DNA of 43,835 bases from Alphaproteobacteria bacterium (GCA_026984595.1 JALSRW010000405.1:1-43835); one strand, 5' to 3'. Positions 1 through 6,833 are shown, counted from the first letter of the stretch. Translations and numbers: made by a program. The notes: generated from the sequence alone by a model not told the origin.

Positions 1-711
1 GTAGTAGCCGTCGAGGCGCACGTGGCAACGCATGAACAGGCTGTAGATGTCTTCATGCAGTTCGCGCACGCTGGGGCGGTAGTCGTCAGAACGGTATTCC
101 TCCTCGAGCGCAGCCAGCACGGCTTCGGAGGCCTTGGCGGTGAGCAGGTGCTTGCCGTGGGCGGCGGTGAGCTCGCCGCGGCGCACGAGGTCTTGGGCCC
201 AGTCGGGCAATTCGGCCAGGCGCATGAGGTTCGAGATCTGCGGGCGCGACATTCGGATGCCGTGCCCGGCCAGCGCCTCCTCGACTTCGGCCAGGCTGCG
301 CTTGCCGTGCTGTTCGCGCATCCGGCGCAGTACCTTCGCCCATTCCATGGGATTGAGGTCGCGGCGCAGGTGGTTCTCCTTCACCTGGTTCAGCAAACGG
401 GCGAGCGGGTCGCTTTCGTCGTCTTCGCTGAGCAGGGCGGGGATGGTTTCCTTGCCGGCGACGACGCAGGCGCGGCAGCGGTTCTCGCCGTACTTGATGA
501 TGTAGCGGCCCGGTTTTTTCGGGTTGGGCCGCACGGTGACGGGCTGCAGCACGCCGTGCGCGGCGATGTCCTCGGCCAGCTCGGCGATGAAGGCCTCGTC
601 GAAATCCTTGCGCGGCTGGTCCGGGTCCACGTCGATGAGCTTGAGCGGCAGCTCGGTGACGACGCCGGGTTGCAGCTCGAAGGGTTGGGGTTTTCTGGCG
701 GTGGCGGGCAT
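1..711 (-). CDS. parB: ParB/RepB/Spo0J-family partition protein (3' end cut by window)
   Basis: A centromere-binding CTPase-fold ParB homologue, which would load on parS DNA and work with a ParA ATPase in segregation. It starts at the ATG at 709-711 behind a strong GGAGG five bases upstream, and 237 codons are visible. The N-domain has the box GENRCRAC, the counterpart of the usual GERRxRAA clamp/CTP motif, preceded by DPDQPRKDF. The HTH domain follows (SRPQISNLMRLAELP, then GELTAAHGKHLL). The C-terminal dimerisation domain lies beyond the edge. No ParA is visible to the right, so any partner must be to the left. The gene faces away from the toxin-antitoxin pair. Near-perfect palindromes at 1372, 1853, 7150, 20337, 23094, 30153 and 32238 are its likely targets (inference). 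Confidence 0.9.
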   Translation of the reverse strand, partial: MPATARKPQPFELQPGVVTELPLKLIDVDPDQPRKDFDEAFIAELAEDIAAHGVLQPVTVRPNPKKPGRYIIKYGENRCRACVVAGKETIPALLSEDDESDPLARLLNQVKENHLRRDLNPMEWAKVLRRMREQHGKRSLAEVEEALAGHGIRMSRPQISNLMRLAELPDWAQDLVRRGELTAAHGKHLLTAKASEAVLAALEEEYRSDDYRPSVRELHEDIYSLFMRCHVRLDGYY

Positions 712-742
712 GGCGACCTCCGGTTTTCAGGGTTTTCGTGGT

Positions 743-777
743 TTGTTTTTGTGTAGCCTGTAGGCTACAATCAGGAC
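743..777 (+). promoter_or_regulatory. Toxin-antitoxin promoter with palindromic operator
   Basis: TTGTTT at 743-748 and TACAAT at 766-771, separated by 17 bp, form a good sigma70-type promoter. The arms TGTAGCCT (752-759) and AGGCTACA (762-769) form a perfect 8-bp inverted repeat with a 2-bp spacer that overlaps the -10. This is where an autoregulating antitoxin would bind. The expected transcription start falls at about 778, the first base of the toxin ATG, so the message may be leaderless. The same gap also holds the 5' region of parB on the other strand. Confidence 0.65.
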
Positions 778-1086
778 ATGGGGTTCGAGATCCGCACCAC
801 GCCGGTGTTCGACAGGTGGCTCAAGAGCGTGAAGGACCAGCAAGCCGTTCGGGCCATCGCCATGCGGATTGCGCGGGCGGAAGCCGGACATCTCGGTGAT
901 GTCGAGCCGGTCGGCGATGGCGTGTGCGAAATGCGGATCTTCATCGGCAAGGGGTATCGAATCTATTTCGCCCGCCGGGGCGACGCGATATTGCTGTTGC
1001 TCAATGGCGGCATCAAGAGCAACAAGAAACAGCAGCAAGCCGATATTCAGCGAGCCCGCGAAATCCTGGCGCAAATCGAGGAGTAG
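778..1086 (+). CDS. Type II toxin, HigB/RelE-type addiction module killer protein
   Basis: A 102-residue basic protein of the phage-derived RelE/HigB-like toxin family, whose members are ribosome-dependent or free mRNA interferases. Family features visible are the N-terminal TPVFDRWL segment, a central VGDGVCEMRIF strand, GKGYRIYFARRGD in the middle and the terminal LLLLNGGIKSNKKQQQ strand and basic tail. Length is typical. It lies three bases before the HTH antitoxin gene, in the toxin-first order common for this subfamily. No clear ribosome-binding site is present and the ATG coincides with the predicted start of transcription. Confidence 0.88.
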   Translation: MGFEIRTTPVFDRWLKSVKDQQAVRAIAMRIARAEAGHLGDVEPVGDGVCEMRIFIGKGYRIYFARRGDAILLLLNGGIKSNKKQQQADIQRAREILAQIEE

Positions 1087-1089
1087 GCC

Positions 1090-1365
1090 ATGAAGACGAA
1101 GCCCTTCAACCCGTTCGATTACATGGAAACGCAGGCGGAAATCGACGCCTACCTGCTCGAATGCTTCAACGACGATGATCCGCAGGTGTTCGTGAATGCT
1201 CTCGGCCACTTGGCCAGGCACTATGGCGTGAGCGAGGTGGCCGAGGCCGCCGGCCTCAATCGGGAAAGCCTGTACAAGATCATCAACGGCAAGTCCAAGC
1301 CAAGATGGGAAACGGTGCGACGGCTGATGAAAGCCATGCACGTCGATCTGACCATCGCCGCCTGA
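1090..1365 (+). CDS. Antitoxin with XRE-like HTH (putative addiction module antidote protein)
   Basis: A 91-residue partner of the upstream toxin. Residues about 35-85 form a helix-turn-helix (GVSEVAEAAGLNRESLYKII, then GKSKPRWETVRRLMKAM), typical of the antidote protein family paired with HigB/RelE-like toxins. It should neutralise the toxin and, with it, repress the promoter through the palindrome at 752-769. It follows the toxin stop by three bases, so the two are cotranscribed and probably translationally linked. The pair would stabilise the prophage or its extrachromosomal form. Confidence 0.88.
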   Translation: MKTKPFNPFDYMETQAEIDAYLLECFNDDDPQVFVNALGHLARHYGVSEVAEAAGLNRESLYKIINGKSKPRWETVRRLMKAMHVDLTIAA

Positions 1366-1376
1366 ACGCGGCGTTT
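1356..1376 (+). terminator. Weak hairpin at the end of the antitoxin gene
   Basis: CGCCGC (1356-1361) and GCGGCG (1368-1373) form a 6-bp stem with a 6-nt loop, followed by only three T. The stem overlaps the antitoxin stop codon and runs into the ParB-type palindrome at 1372. It could end the toxin-antitoxin message before it meets the opposing early operon, but the T-run is short. Confidence 0.35.
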
Positions 1377-1387
1377 CCCGGGTAACG
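1372..1387. promoter_or_regulatory. ParB-type palindromic site 1
   Basis: This is CGTTTCCCGGGTAACG, one mismatch from the 16-bp palindrome CGTTTCCCGGGAAACG that recurs in the prophage. It lies in the gap between the converging antitoxin gene and the early operon. Apart from the 5' region of parB it is the site closest to that gene. Function as a ParB target is inferred from the motif and its recurrence. Confidence 0.6.
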
Positions 1388-1442
1388 GTATTTCCCTCAT
1401 TCATTCCCGCTCTCCTGCGCCATGGCGCGCGATCTCCCCCGT

Positions 1443-1643
1443 TCAATTCGGGATGCGGCTGTGCAGGCGGTGCACGCAGCAGGTGCACAGCATGACGGGG
1501 CCGGTGTCGGGGCGGGTTTCGCTGCGCCAGGGTTCGAGCTGGCCGGGCCAGACGTAGCGGCCGCAGAGGTCGCATTGGTCCAGGTCGATGGCGAGCGGCG
1601 CAGAGGGGCGCCCGGGTTGGCGTTCCGTTCTCGTCGCGTTCAT
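1443..1643 (-). CDS. Small zinc-finger-like protein of the early operon
   Basis: A 66-residue protein with four spaced cysteines, CDLC near residue 25 and CTCC near residue 53, which suggests a zinc knuckle; function is not recognised. Its ATG overlaps the stop codon of csrA by four bases (ATGA), so it is probably translated by coupling. It is the last gene of the leftward early operon, facing the toxin-antitoxin pair across about 77 bp. Small Cys-rich proteins of this kind are common among phage early genes that act on host proteins, but nothing here identifies a target. Confidence 0.65.
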   Translation of the reverse strand: MNATRTERQPGRPSAPLAIDLDQCDLCGRYVWPGQLEPWRSETRPDTGPVMLCTCCVHRLHSRIPN

Positions 1644-1819
1644 GGCGTTTCCTCCTTGGCGCGGATGCGCTGGTAGATTTCCTCGCGGTGCACGGACACG
1701 TGGGCGGGGGCGTCGATGCCCAGGCGCACGTTGCCGTGCGGGTCGACGCCCAGGATGCGCACGCGGATGTCGTGACCGATCCGGATGTCTTCTCCAATCT
1801 TGCGTCCCAGTACGAGCAT
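1640..1819 (-). CDS. csrA: Carbon storage regulator CsrA homologue
   Basis: A 59-residue member of the CsrA/RsmA family of post-transcriptional regulators, dimers that bind GGA motifs in mRNA leaders. The sequence follows the family from the first residue: MLVLGRKIGEDIRIG, then RILGVDPHGNVRLGIDAP, then the signature VSVHREEIYQRI. The arginine and flanking residues that contact RNA are kept. Length equals the bacterial protein. The start at 1817-1819 is chosen because it begins the conserved strand and has GGAGGAAACC directly before it. It is cotranscribed with other leftward early genes, and a ParB-type palindrome lies 33 bp upstream of its start. A phage copy could redirect host carbon, motility or biofilm regulation, or tune phage leaders (inference). 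Confidence 0.93.
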   Translation of the reverse strand: MLVLGRKIGEDIRIGHDIRVRILGVDPHGNVRLGIDAPAHVSVHREEIYQRIRAKEETP

Positions 1820-1852
1820 GGGTTTCCTCCTTGCGGGTGGTAGGTCGAGAGG

Positions 1853-1868
1853 CGTTTCCCGGGAAACG
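1853..1868. promoter_or_regulatory. ParB-type palindromic site 2 (perfect)
   Basis: This is the exact 16-bp palindrome CGTTTCCCGGGAAACG. It lies between csrA and the preceding 68-residue gene, in the leader or intergenic part of the early operon. It is the only full-length perfect copy I found. Two others match perfectly over the central 14 bases. Confidence 0.75.
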
Positions 1869-1874
1869 AACGCC

Positions 1875-2081
1875 TTAAATTGCGTTCTCGTCGAGTTTGT
1901 GATCTCCACACCAGTCGGTTTCAAATACCACCGGATATCCGTTCATCGTGGGAGCATGACGTCGGCAGCGGCCAATTGGCGCGGTATTTTCAGATGACTC
2001 AGATTTGGCCTTGATCACGAACCACATGCATGTGGCGCACGCCATGTTCTTGTTACGGTGTTTCCATGGATCAGGGTTCAT
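1875..2081 (-). CDS. Small Cys/His-rich early protein
   Basis: A 68-residue protein with CATC, a GRCRRHAPT segment and a terminal DWCGDHKL, giving four cysteines and several histidines arranged like a small metal-binding fold. Proteins with this RRHAP...DWCGDH pattern are frequent in phage and prophage genomes, but I know no assigned role. The ATG at 2079-2081 has AAGGAGAG seven to eight bases upstream. It belongs to the leftward operon, between the 94-residue protein and csrA. Confidence 0.75.
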   Translation of the reverse strand: MNPDPWKHRNKNMACATCMWFVIKAKSESSENTAPIGRCRRHAPTMNGYPVVFETDWCGDHKLDENAI

Positions 2082-2114
2082 ATCTCTCTCCTTTTAAGCT
2101 GCGTTGAAAAAACG

Positions 2115-2399
2115 TCACCATTCGATGAGCCGGTATTTCACGCCCGCCTTGTTGAGCCCCTGGTCCCGCTGTTCCGTGGAGGACTGGTGGGACAGGTACA
2201 AGGTGAGGCGGCCGGCGCGATAACCGGCTTCGATGGTGCCGATGGGGTTGTTCCAGCGCTGGATGCGGCCATCGGCGCGCTGCAGGCGGATGTCGTCGCT
2301 CGGCAGGTGCAGGCCGATGCCGATGTCCACGTAGAACAGGCCGGCGAGGAGGATGGCGCTCATGGCGCCGGCTTTGCGGTTACGCGACGGAACGGGCAT
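2115..2399 (-). CDS. Hypothetical exported or membrane-associated early protein
   Basis: A 94-residue protein, not recognised. A basic N-terminus (PSRNRKAG) is followed by a short hydrophobic stretch (AMSAILLAGLFYVDIGIG, about residues 12-29), which could be a signal or anchor. Next come alternating beta-like segments including GTIEAGYRAGRLTLYLSHQS. The start at 2397-2399 overlaps the end of the 100-residue gene upstream and has TGGAGAAG before it. A later in-frame ATG at residue 13 is possible. Confidence 0.6.
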   Translation of the reverse strand: MPVPSRNRKAGAMSAILLAGLFYVDIGIGLHLPSDDIRLQRADGRIQRWNNPIGTIEAGYRAGRLTLYLSHQSSTEQRDQGLNKAGVKYRLIEW

Positions 2400-2682
2400 G
2401 GTTCTTCTCCAGTTTGTCCAGGTAATCGAAAATGCCCTGGTTGGCGCGAAACAGCCACAGGTCGCGCAGGGCGCGCGCATCGTCCAATACAGGCCACCAG
2501 GCCGGGTTGGTGTCTGCGGCAAGGCGCATGGCTTCGCACCAGCCGGCCAGCCAGCCGGAAAAGGTGTCGTCGCGCGTCTGGCGGCGCAGCATGTTGCCGT
2601 TGGCCTCGTATTCGTCCACCAGAGCGCAGTTGTTGCGCCACTCCTGGTACAGCACGCTCCTGGCATGGTCGTAGATGTTCAT
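2380..2682 (-). CDS. Hypothetical early protein, 100 residues
   Basis: An acidic, mostly helical protein beginning MNIYDHARSVLYQEWRNNCA, with several tryptophans (WLAGWCEAM, PAWWPVL) and a C-terminal helical segment (GIFDYLDKLEKNHA). The ATG at 2680-2682 has a strong AAGGAGG and overlaps the stop of the upstream Arg-rich gene as ATGA. Not recognised. The regular operon position and good ribosome-binding site support a real gene. Confidence 0.65.
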   Translation of the reverse strand: MNIYDHARSVLYQEWRNNCALVDEYEANGNMLRRQTRDDTFSGWLAGWCEAMRLAADTNPAWWPVLDDARALRDLWLFRANQGIFDYLDKLEKNHARSVA

Positions 2683-2870
2683 GGTTTCCTCCTTTTCCTT
2701 GCGAGGGTTCGAAAACGCCGGCGCAGGTGAAACTCCACGCCGCGGCCCAAGCCGGCGCCGGCATGGCAGCGGCGCAGAAAGGTGCGGTGGCGCTGCGGGC
2801 GCGGGAGCCTGTGCCGCGCATCCCGCCGCCAGAGCCGCCTGGCCGCGAGCCGGATGCGCAGGTCACTCAT
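2679..2870 (-). CDS. Very basic 63-residue protein
   Basis: An arginine-rich small protein starting MSDLRIRLAARRLWRR. About a third of its residues are Arg, so it should bind nucleic acid if made. The start has GGAGG, and the gene overlaps both neighbours by a few bases in the manner of coupled genes: its ATG lies inside the last codons of the small membrane protein and its stop inside the next start. The coding case rests on these overlaps and the ribosome-binding site, not on homology. Confidence 0.5.
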   Translation of the reverse strand: MSDLRIRLAARRLWRRDARHRLPRPQRHRTFLRRCHAGAGLGRGVEFHLRRRFRTLARKRRKP

Positions 2871-2976
2871 CGTCTTCCTCCAGCCGGTTGATGCCGCTCA
2901 TGGTGGCGAGCACGGCGAGCAGGCCCAGCACGAACAGGCCGCCGACGGCGAGCAGGAGCAGGACGAGCGTGGCCAT
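2863..2976 (-). CDS. 37-residue single-pass membrane protein
   Basis: Translated MATLVLLLLAVGGLFVLGLL, then a few more hydrophobic residues and an acidic tail ending RLEEDDE. One transmembrane helix covers nearly the whole protein. The stop overlaps the start of the next gene (ATGAGTGA). The upstream GTGGAC is a weak ribosome site, so translation may be coupled to the 54-residue gene ending ten bases earlier. Small membrane proteins in early operons can inhibit host functions or exclude other phages; no role is assigned here. Confidence 0.55.
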   Translation of the reverse strand: MATLVLLLLAVGGLFVLGLLAVLATMSGINRLEEDDE

Positions 2977-2985
2977 GTCCACGGC

Positions 2986-3150
2986 TCAGGCCCTCGCTAG
3001 CTCGAGCGGGAAGCGCAGGGTGCGGCCTACGGCCCGGGCCTGCAGGTACATGTCGCGCCGGCAGAGCCAGCGGCCGTAGCGGGCGGCGTTGCGGCGGGTC
3101 TGGATATCAGGCTGGTGTTGGCGGATCACGAATGACTGAAGTGGGTTCAT
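2986..3150 (-). CDS. First gene of the leftward early operon, 54 residues
   Basis: The translation starts MNPLQSFVIRQHQPDIQTRR and ends LRFPLELARA. It is basic and not recognised. The ATG at 3148-3150 has a strong GGAGGAACCGCC directly upstream and lies 28 bp downstream of the -10 of the operator-controlled leftward promoter, which makes it the promoter-proximal gene of the operon. Promoter-proximal small genes in this position sometimes act as antitermination or anti-repressor factors, but nothing in the sequence shows this. Confidence 0.65.
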   Translation of the reverse strand: MNPLQSFVIRQHQPDIQTRRNAARYGRWLCRRDMYLQARAVGRTLRFPLELARA

Positions 3151-3178
3151 GGCGGTTCCTCCTGATGACTATGGGAGA

Positions 3179-3207
3179 AACATAGCAACCGAAAGTTGCT
3201 ATGTCAA
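3179..3207 (-). promoter_or_regulatory. Leftward early promoter with operator in its spacer
   Basis: On the minus strand TTGACA (3202-3207) and TATGTT (3179-3184) are separated by exactly 17 bp, a near-consensus sigma70 promoter. The spacer contains the operator CAACTTTCGGTTG (3187-3199 read leftward), inside a longer perfect inverted repeat ACATAGCAAC / GTTGCTATGT (3180-3189 and 3195-3204). It drives the operon running from 3150 to 1443. The same 15-base core GCAACTTTCGGTTGC recurs at 7873-7887 in the rightward promoter, which implies control by the same repressor. Confidence 0.8.
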
Positions 3208-3220
3208 CAACCGTGGGTTG
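3208..3220. promoter_or_regulatory. Second operator at the leftward early promoter
   Basis: CAACCGTGGGTTG is a 13-bp palindrome with arms CAACC/GGTTG that abuts the -35 element at 3202-3207. With the spacer operator it makes a pair about 21 bp centre to centre, two helical turns, suitable for cooperative repressor binding. From 3221 to about 3296 I see a G-rich stretch with no gene. Confidence 0.65.
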
Positions 3221-3296
3221 TGTTTTTATGTGCAATAAGGCATATATGTGCTTTTGGTGGGCTGGAGGGGGAGGGCTGTGGGGGTGGTGTGGGAAG

Positions 3297-3345
3297 CGGA
3301 TATACTGATAGAGATAGAGTTTTTGTTGCGTTATTCGGATATACT
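3297..3345 (+). promoter_or_regulatory. Direct repeat with TATACT elements before the methyltransferase gene
   Basis: CGGATATACT occurs at 3297-3306 and again at 3336-3345, 39 bp apart. Each copy contains TATACT, a good -10 hexamer, and the tract between is T-rich. These could be tandem promoters for the methyltransferase or sites for an autoregulator. No convincing -35 is present upstream of the second copy. From 3346 to 3482 I see AT-richer leader and no other gene. Confidence 0.4.
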
Positions 3346-3482
3346 CGCAGCACTCAATAAAGTAATACTCTTATTCTGGTTTTTGTCTGAACAGTTTCGC
3401 CACAACAACAAAAAAGTGGATGACGTTTCGTGAGTATCGAACGAAGACGGCTCATGAACGGACGATGCGACCGAAAAACGAC

Positions 3483-4541
3483 ATGAAGAAAATCGCTTGC
3501 GTCGATCTCTATTGCGGCGTAGGCGGACTTTCCTATGGCCTGAAGAAGGCCGGGGTGAACGTCGTTGCCGGAATCGACGTGGACGAGAGCTGCAAGTGGG
3601 GATACGAGCGCAACGTCGAGGCGCGTTTCGTGCGGGCCGACGTCGCCGATCTGAGCGGAGACGATCTGTGCGAGCTCTTCCCTCCGGCCGAACATCGTCT
3701 GCTCGCCGGATGTGCGCCGTGCCAGCCGTTTTCCACTTACGGCAGAACGCGGCAGGGTTCCGACGACAGGTGGTCGTTGTTGCGCGAGTTCTCGCGCCTG
3801 GTCGAAGAGACGAAGCCGGAGTTCGTGACCATGGAGAACGTGGAAGGACTCGCCTCTCATCGCGTGTTCGGCGAATTCCTGGAAACGTTGGAAGAATGTG
3901 GTTATGCCGTCGCTCATGGTGTGCTGGCGTGCGAACGGTTCGGCGTTCCGCAGCGGCGGCGGCGTCTGGTGCTCGTGGCGTCACGCATCGGCGACGCCGT
4001 CCTTCCAGAACCTGATGGCGGGTCGCCGCGGACGGTAAGGGATACGATCGAACGATTGCCGCCAATCGCCGCAGGCGGCGGGCCTTGCGATAGCGACCGT
4101 TTTCACGTCGCCGCCGGTCTTTCCGAGCTGAATCTGCGTCGCATCCGCAATTCCGTCGAGGGTGGTTCATGGCGGGATTGGCCGAAAGAGCTTCGGGCTC
4201 CGTGCCACCGGCGCGAAACCGGCGCCACGTATCCGTCCGTGTACGGCAGGATGCGCTGGGACGAGCCTGCGCCGACCATCACCACCCAGTGTTATGCCTA
4301 CGGCAGCGGTCGTTTCGGACATCCTGAGCAGGATCGCGCCATCTCGCTGCGCGAGGCGGCCATGCTCCAGTCGTTCCCGTCGAACTGGGAGTTCGTGCCG
4401 CCGGGAGAGGAGATCCATTTCGCCACCATCGGCCGCGCCATCGGCAACGCCGTGCCGCCGAAGCTCGCCGAGGCCGTCGGCCGCACGATCATCACGCTTT
4501 CGGAAGCTGGAAGATCGCCGCGAGCCGATGCCGTAGCGTGA
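3483..4541 (+). CDS. DNA (cytosine-5-)-methyltransferase of a restriction-modification system
   Basis: A 352-residue C5 methyltransferase that uses S-adenosylmethionine to protect the cognate restriction sites. Motifs appear in order: motif I DLYCGVGGLSYGL (residues 8-20), catalytic PCQ (79-81), ENV (118-120), QRRRR (157-161) and GNAVPP near 325, with a target-recognition region around 190-290. The start at 3483 is chosen because the family fold begins there. Upstream in-frame ATGs at 3420 and 3465 exist and none has a clear ribosome site. Its end overlaps the end of vsr by 50 bp in opposite orientation. Recognition sequence cannot be read off; GTCGAC would fit if the linked endonuclease is truly BbrUII/HgiDII-like. 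Confidence 0.93.
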   Translation: MKKIACVDLYCGVGGLSYGLKKAGVNVVAGIDVDESCKWGYERNVEARFVRADVADLSGDDLCELFPPAEHRLLAGCAPCQPFSTYGRTRQGSDDRWSLLREFSRLVEETKPEFVTMENVEGLASHRVFGEFLETLEECGYAVAHGVLACERFGVPQRRRRLVLVASRIGDAVLPEPDGGSPRTVRDTIERLPPIAAGGGPCDSDRFHVAAGLSELNLRRIRNSVEGGSWRDWPKELRAPCHRRETGATYPSVYGRMRWDEPAPTITTQCYAYGSGRFGHPEQDRAISLREAAMLQSFPSNWEFVPPGEEIHFATIGRAIGNAVPPKLAEAVGRTIITLSEAGRSPRADAVA

Positions 4542-4905
4542 GCAAATCCCGGGTTTCGCATTCCCAGATCGTTTCCACCCGCCATCCGGCGTCGCGCAGC
4601 GCCTGCGCCACGCGCGCATCGCGCGCGACGTTTTCCTCGAACTTCGGTATCCAGTAGTCTCGCCGCGTCTTCGGCGTCGTGGCTTTGCCGCAGCCGGGAT
4701 GCCGATGCCAGAAACAGCCGTGAACGAAGAGGCAGACGCGGTGTTTCGGAAACACCAGGTCCGGCGTGCCGGGCAGATCCTTGCGGTGCAGGCGGAAGCG
4801 GAGTCCGAGGGCGTGCGCGGCCTTGCGCACGGCGATTTCAGGCGCAGTGCCTTCGCGGCGGACGGCGCGCATGATTTCGCTGCGGGTCTTCTTTTGACTG
4901 ATCAA
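4492..4905 (-). CDS. vsr: Very short patch repair endonuclease (Vsr)
   Basis: A 137-residue mismatch endonuclease that nicks next to the T of T:G mismatches created by deamination of 5-methylcytosine, so it accompanies C5 methyltransferases. Visible family features: TRSEIMRAVRREGT at the N-terminus, catalytic PDLVF (48-52), the zinc/active-site block FVHGCFWHRHPGC (60-72), and RDARVAQALRDAGWRVETIW. Its ATG overlaps the stop codon of the restriction endonuclease gene by four bases, so the two are coupled. It converges on the methyltransferase with a 50-bp overlap of coding ends. Confidence 0.95.
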   Translation of the reverse strand: MISQKKTRSEIMRAVRREGTAPEIAVRKAAHALGLRFRLHRKDLPGTPDLVFPKHRVCLFVHGCFWHRHPGCGKATTPKTRRDYWIPKFEENVARDARVAQALRDAGWRVETIWECETRDLLTLRHRLAAIFQLPKA

Positions 4906-6833
4906 GAGAGAACGTCGTCGATGAAGTCGATTTCCTTCGTGCGTTCCAAGTATTCGGAATAGGCCTGCTTCGCCTTGACGATCAATTCGTCGTAGGTAAA
5001 GACCTTCGAACCGGGCATGATCGATGCGATCGGGGTTTCCACATCACGGGTTCGCTCTCCAAGAACGATGATCACCTCGAATCGTTCGTGCGGGAACTTT
5101 CTTTCGAGCGCCACCTTGTATTTTTCCACCTGGTCGAGAAGCGTTCCGGTCGTGGGTCTGACGCTGGCGCGTTTCAGTTCCACGATGAGGTGCTTTCCGG
5201 AGACCGCTTTGTAACGAATGTCGATGCGGCCGTATTCGTCGTTCGTGCCTTCATCTCCGGAGAATTCCGGTAGCAGCCGGATGCGCTCTTCCATGCTCGT
5301 GTCGTCCGTGGCGCGATCCCATGAAGGGTCGAGCAACCACAGATGGTCGAACAGATATTTCTGCAGCGCCCTTTCCTTCTGATTCTCGTCGACCAGACTG
5401 GCGAATTCCGTCACCGCTTCCAGGCGGTTTCGGGCGATGTCGCGGTACATGGACGCCTCGAGGGCGTCTCGATCCGCGAGCAACTTGAGAAGGGCGTCAA
5501 CGCCTTCGGCGAGTGCCTGCTCGAGCGATTCCGCGTCGCCGCGCATGCGCAGCCGCTCGAAACCGTAAATTGCGTGGCGAACGAGGTCCTTGCGCGCCTC
5601 GGCCGGTTCCGTTTCTTCGGGCAGAGGCATGGCCGCGATACGGCCGAGAAGCGTTTCAGCCTTTCTTCGCCAGCCGGAGTCGAGTCGGCCTAGCCAGTCG
5701 TCGATTCGCGGATATTGCTCACGCAGTTCGTCGGCCTTGTCGGAAACGCGCAATTCGCTCCAACGGTTCGCGATCTCGCGCAAACGAGATGACAGGAACG
5801 AGACGAGTTCGTTCACTCGCGGATCATCCTCACGAAGTCGTTGTCGGTCGCTGGTCACGATGTCGTCGCCGGTGCTGTCGTCCAGCCAATCGGCTTCGAT
5901 CTGGCCGGTGACGTAGCTTGCGAAGATGCCGGCGTCATGCAATTTCGGCAGGATGTCTTCCTGTACGAGCCGGCCGCGGCTCATGACCACGATGGAATTG
6001 AGATTCCCTTCCGGCGTGGAGAGTTGTTTGGGTCTGTCCACGGTACCGATCCAACCACGCACGACACGCTCTTGCGGCCATCCCGGGGCACGGGCATGCA
6101 TATCGAACCGTTTCAACAGATTGGGTGGTTCGTCCACATCGCTGCCTTCCATCACCCAGAGGTACTGAACGAATTTCAGGTCTTCGCGATCGGCAGATCT
6201 GACCTCGGTACCGTTGACGAAGACCCTGAACTCATTTCCTCCGATCACCGAGAATCGACGCGCCAGCCTGCGACGCAGCGATTCCGGGCGCGCGTCTCGC
6301 AACCTGGGCTTGAGCCGTGAAAGGCGAATCAGGGTACCGCTATCGGCCAGTTCCGAATCGTGTTCCGGCGTCACGGCAGGCGGCTCGTAACGGTTGGACG
6401 TTCCATCTTCCATTCGATCACGTAGCTCCGGCACGTCGATGACGAGCGCGGCGACGTCGCCACCTTCGCGCCGCGTCTCCAGGCGGATTTCGTCGGCGAT
6501 GGAGAAGAGAGACAGTTTGCCGATGCCCTTGCGGCCCATGACCGGGCGGCGGAGTCTTTCCGAAACGTCACCGACGGTTCGACGGCGGTAGCCGACGCGA
6601 AGGTACCTGTCGTTCACCTCGGCCGGCGTCATTCCGATGCCGTCGTCGCGGATGACGATGACGTCGTTCGCGATATCGAGGTCGAGGTGCACGTTGCGTG
6701 CGTCGGCGTCCCAGGCGTTCGCGACGGCCTCGGTAAGCACGGCGGCCACGCTGCTGTACAGACCGTCGGCAAGATGGTCGAGTACGGTGAGGTCGATCGT
6801 CAGGCTGTAGGTCGGGGCGTTTTCCGGCGGCAT
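4902..6833 (-). CDS. ATP-binding restriction endonuclease, GHKL ATPase fused to nuclease (BbrUII/HgiDII-like)
   Basis: A 643-residue protein. The N-terminal third is a GHKL/MORC-like ATPase: EAVANAWDAD (35-44, N box), DDGIGM (63-68) and GRKGIGK (100-106). The middle is helical. Near 535-555 a PD-(D/E)XK-like core reads GRIDIRY ... LIVELKRASV, giving D and ExK residues. This arrangement with a C5 methyltransferase and Vsr matches the BbrUII/HgiDII type of restriction enzyme, though the name is from memory of the family. Other GHKL-containing defence proteins are the main alternative. It lies in the repressor operon, ten bases after the membrane protein gene; the ribosome site is weak. It would be expressed in the lysogen and cut unmodified incoming DNA. 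Confidence 0.82.
   Translation of the reverse strand: MPPENAPTYSLTIDLTVLDHLADGLYSSVAAVLTEAVANAWDADARNVHLDLDIANDVIVIRDDGIGMTPAEVNDRYLRVGYRRRTVGDVSERLRRPVMGRKGIGKLSLFSIADEIRLETRREGGDVAALVIDVPELRDRMEDGTSNRYEPPAVTPEHDSELADSGTLIRLSRLKPRLRDARPESLRRRLARRFSVIGGNEFRVFVNGTEVRSADREDLKFVQYLWVMEGSDVDEPPNLLKRFDMHARAPGWPQERVVRGWIGTVDRPKQLSTPEGNLNSIVVMSRGRLVQEDILPKLHDAGIFASYVTGQIEADWLDDSTGDDIVTSDRQRLREDDPRVNELVSFLSSRLREIANRWSELRVSDKADELREQYPRIDDWLGRLDSGWRRKAETLLGRIAAMPLPEETEPAEARKDLVRHAIYGFERLRMRGDAESLEQALAEGVDALLKLLADRDALEASMYRDIARNRLEAVTEFASLVDENQKERALQKYLFDHLWLLDPSWDRATDDTSMEERIRLLPEFSGDEGTNDEYGRIDIRYKAVSGKHLIVELKRASVRPTTGTLLDQVEKYKVALERKFPHERFEVIIVLGERTRDVETPIASIMPGSKVFTYDELIVKAKQAYSEYLERTKEIDFIDDVLS

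Noticed and set aside
727..1911. Long leftward open frame (394 codons) across the toxin-antitoxin genes
   Set aside because: It is antisense to well-recognised toxin and antitoxin genes and has no homology-like segments; GC-rich genes leave antisense frames open.
2058..2891. Rightward open frame of 277 codons opposite the early operon
   Set aside because: It is the shadow of the overlapping leftward small genes, which have ribosome sites and coupled starts.
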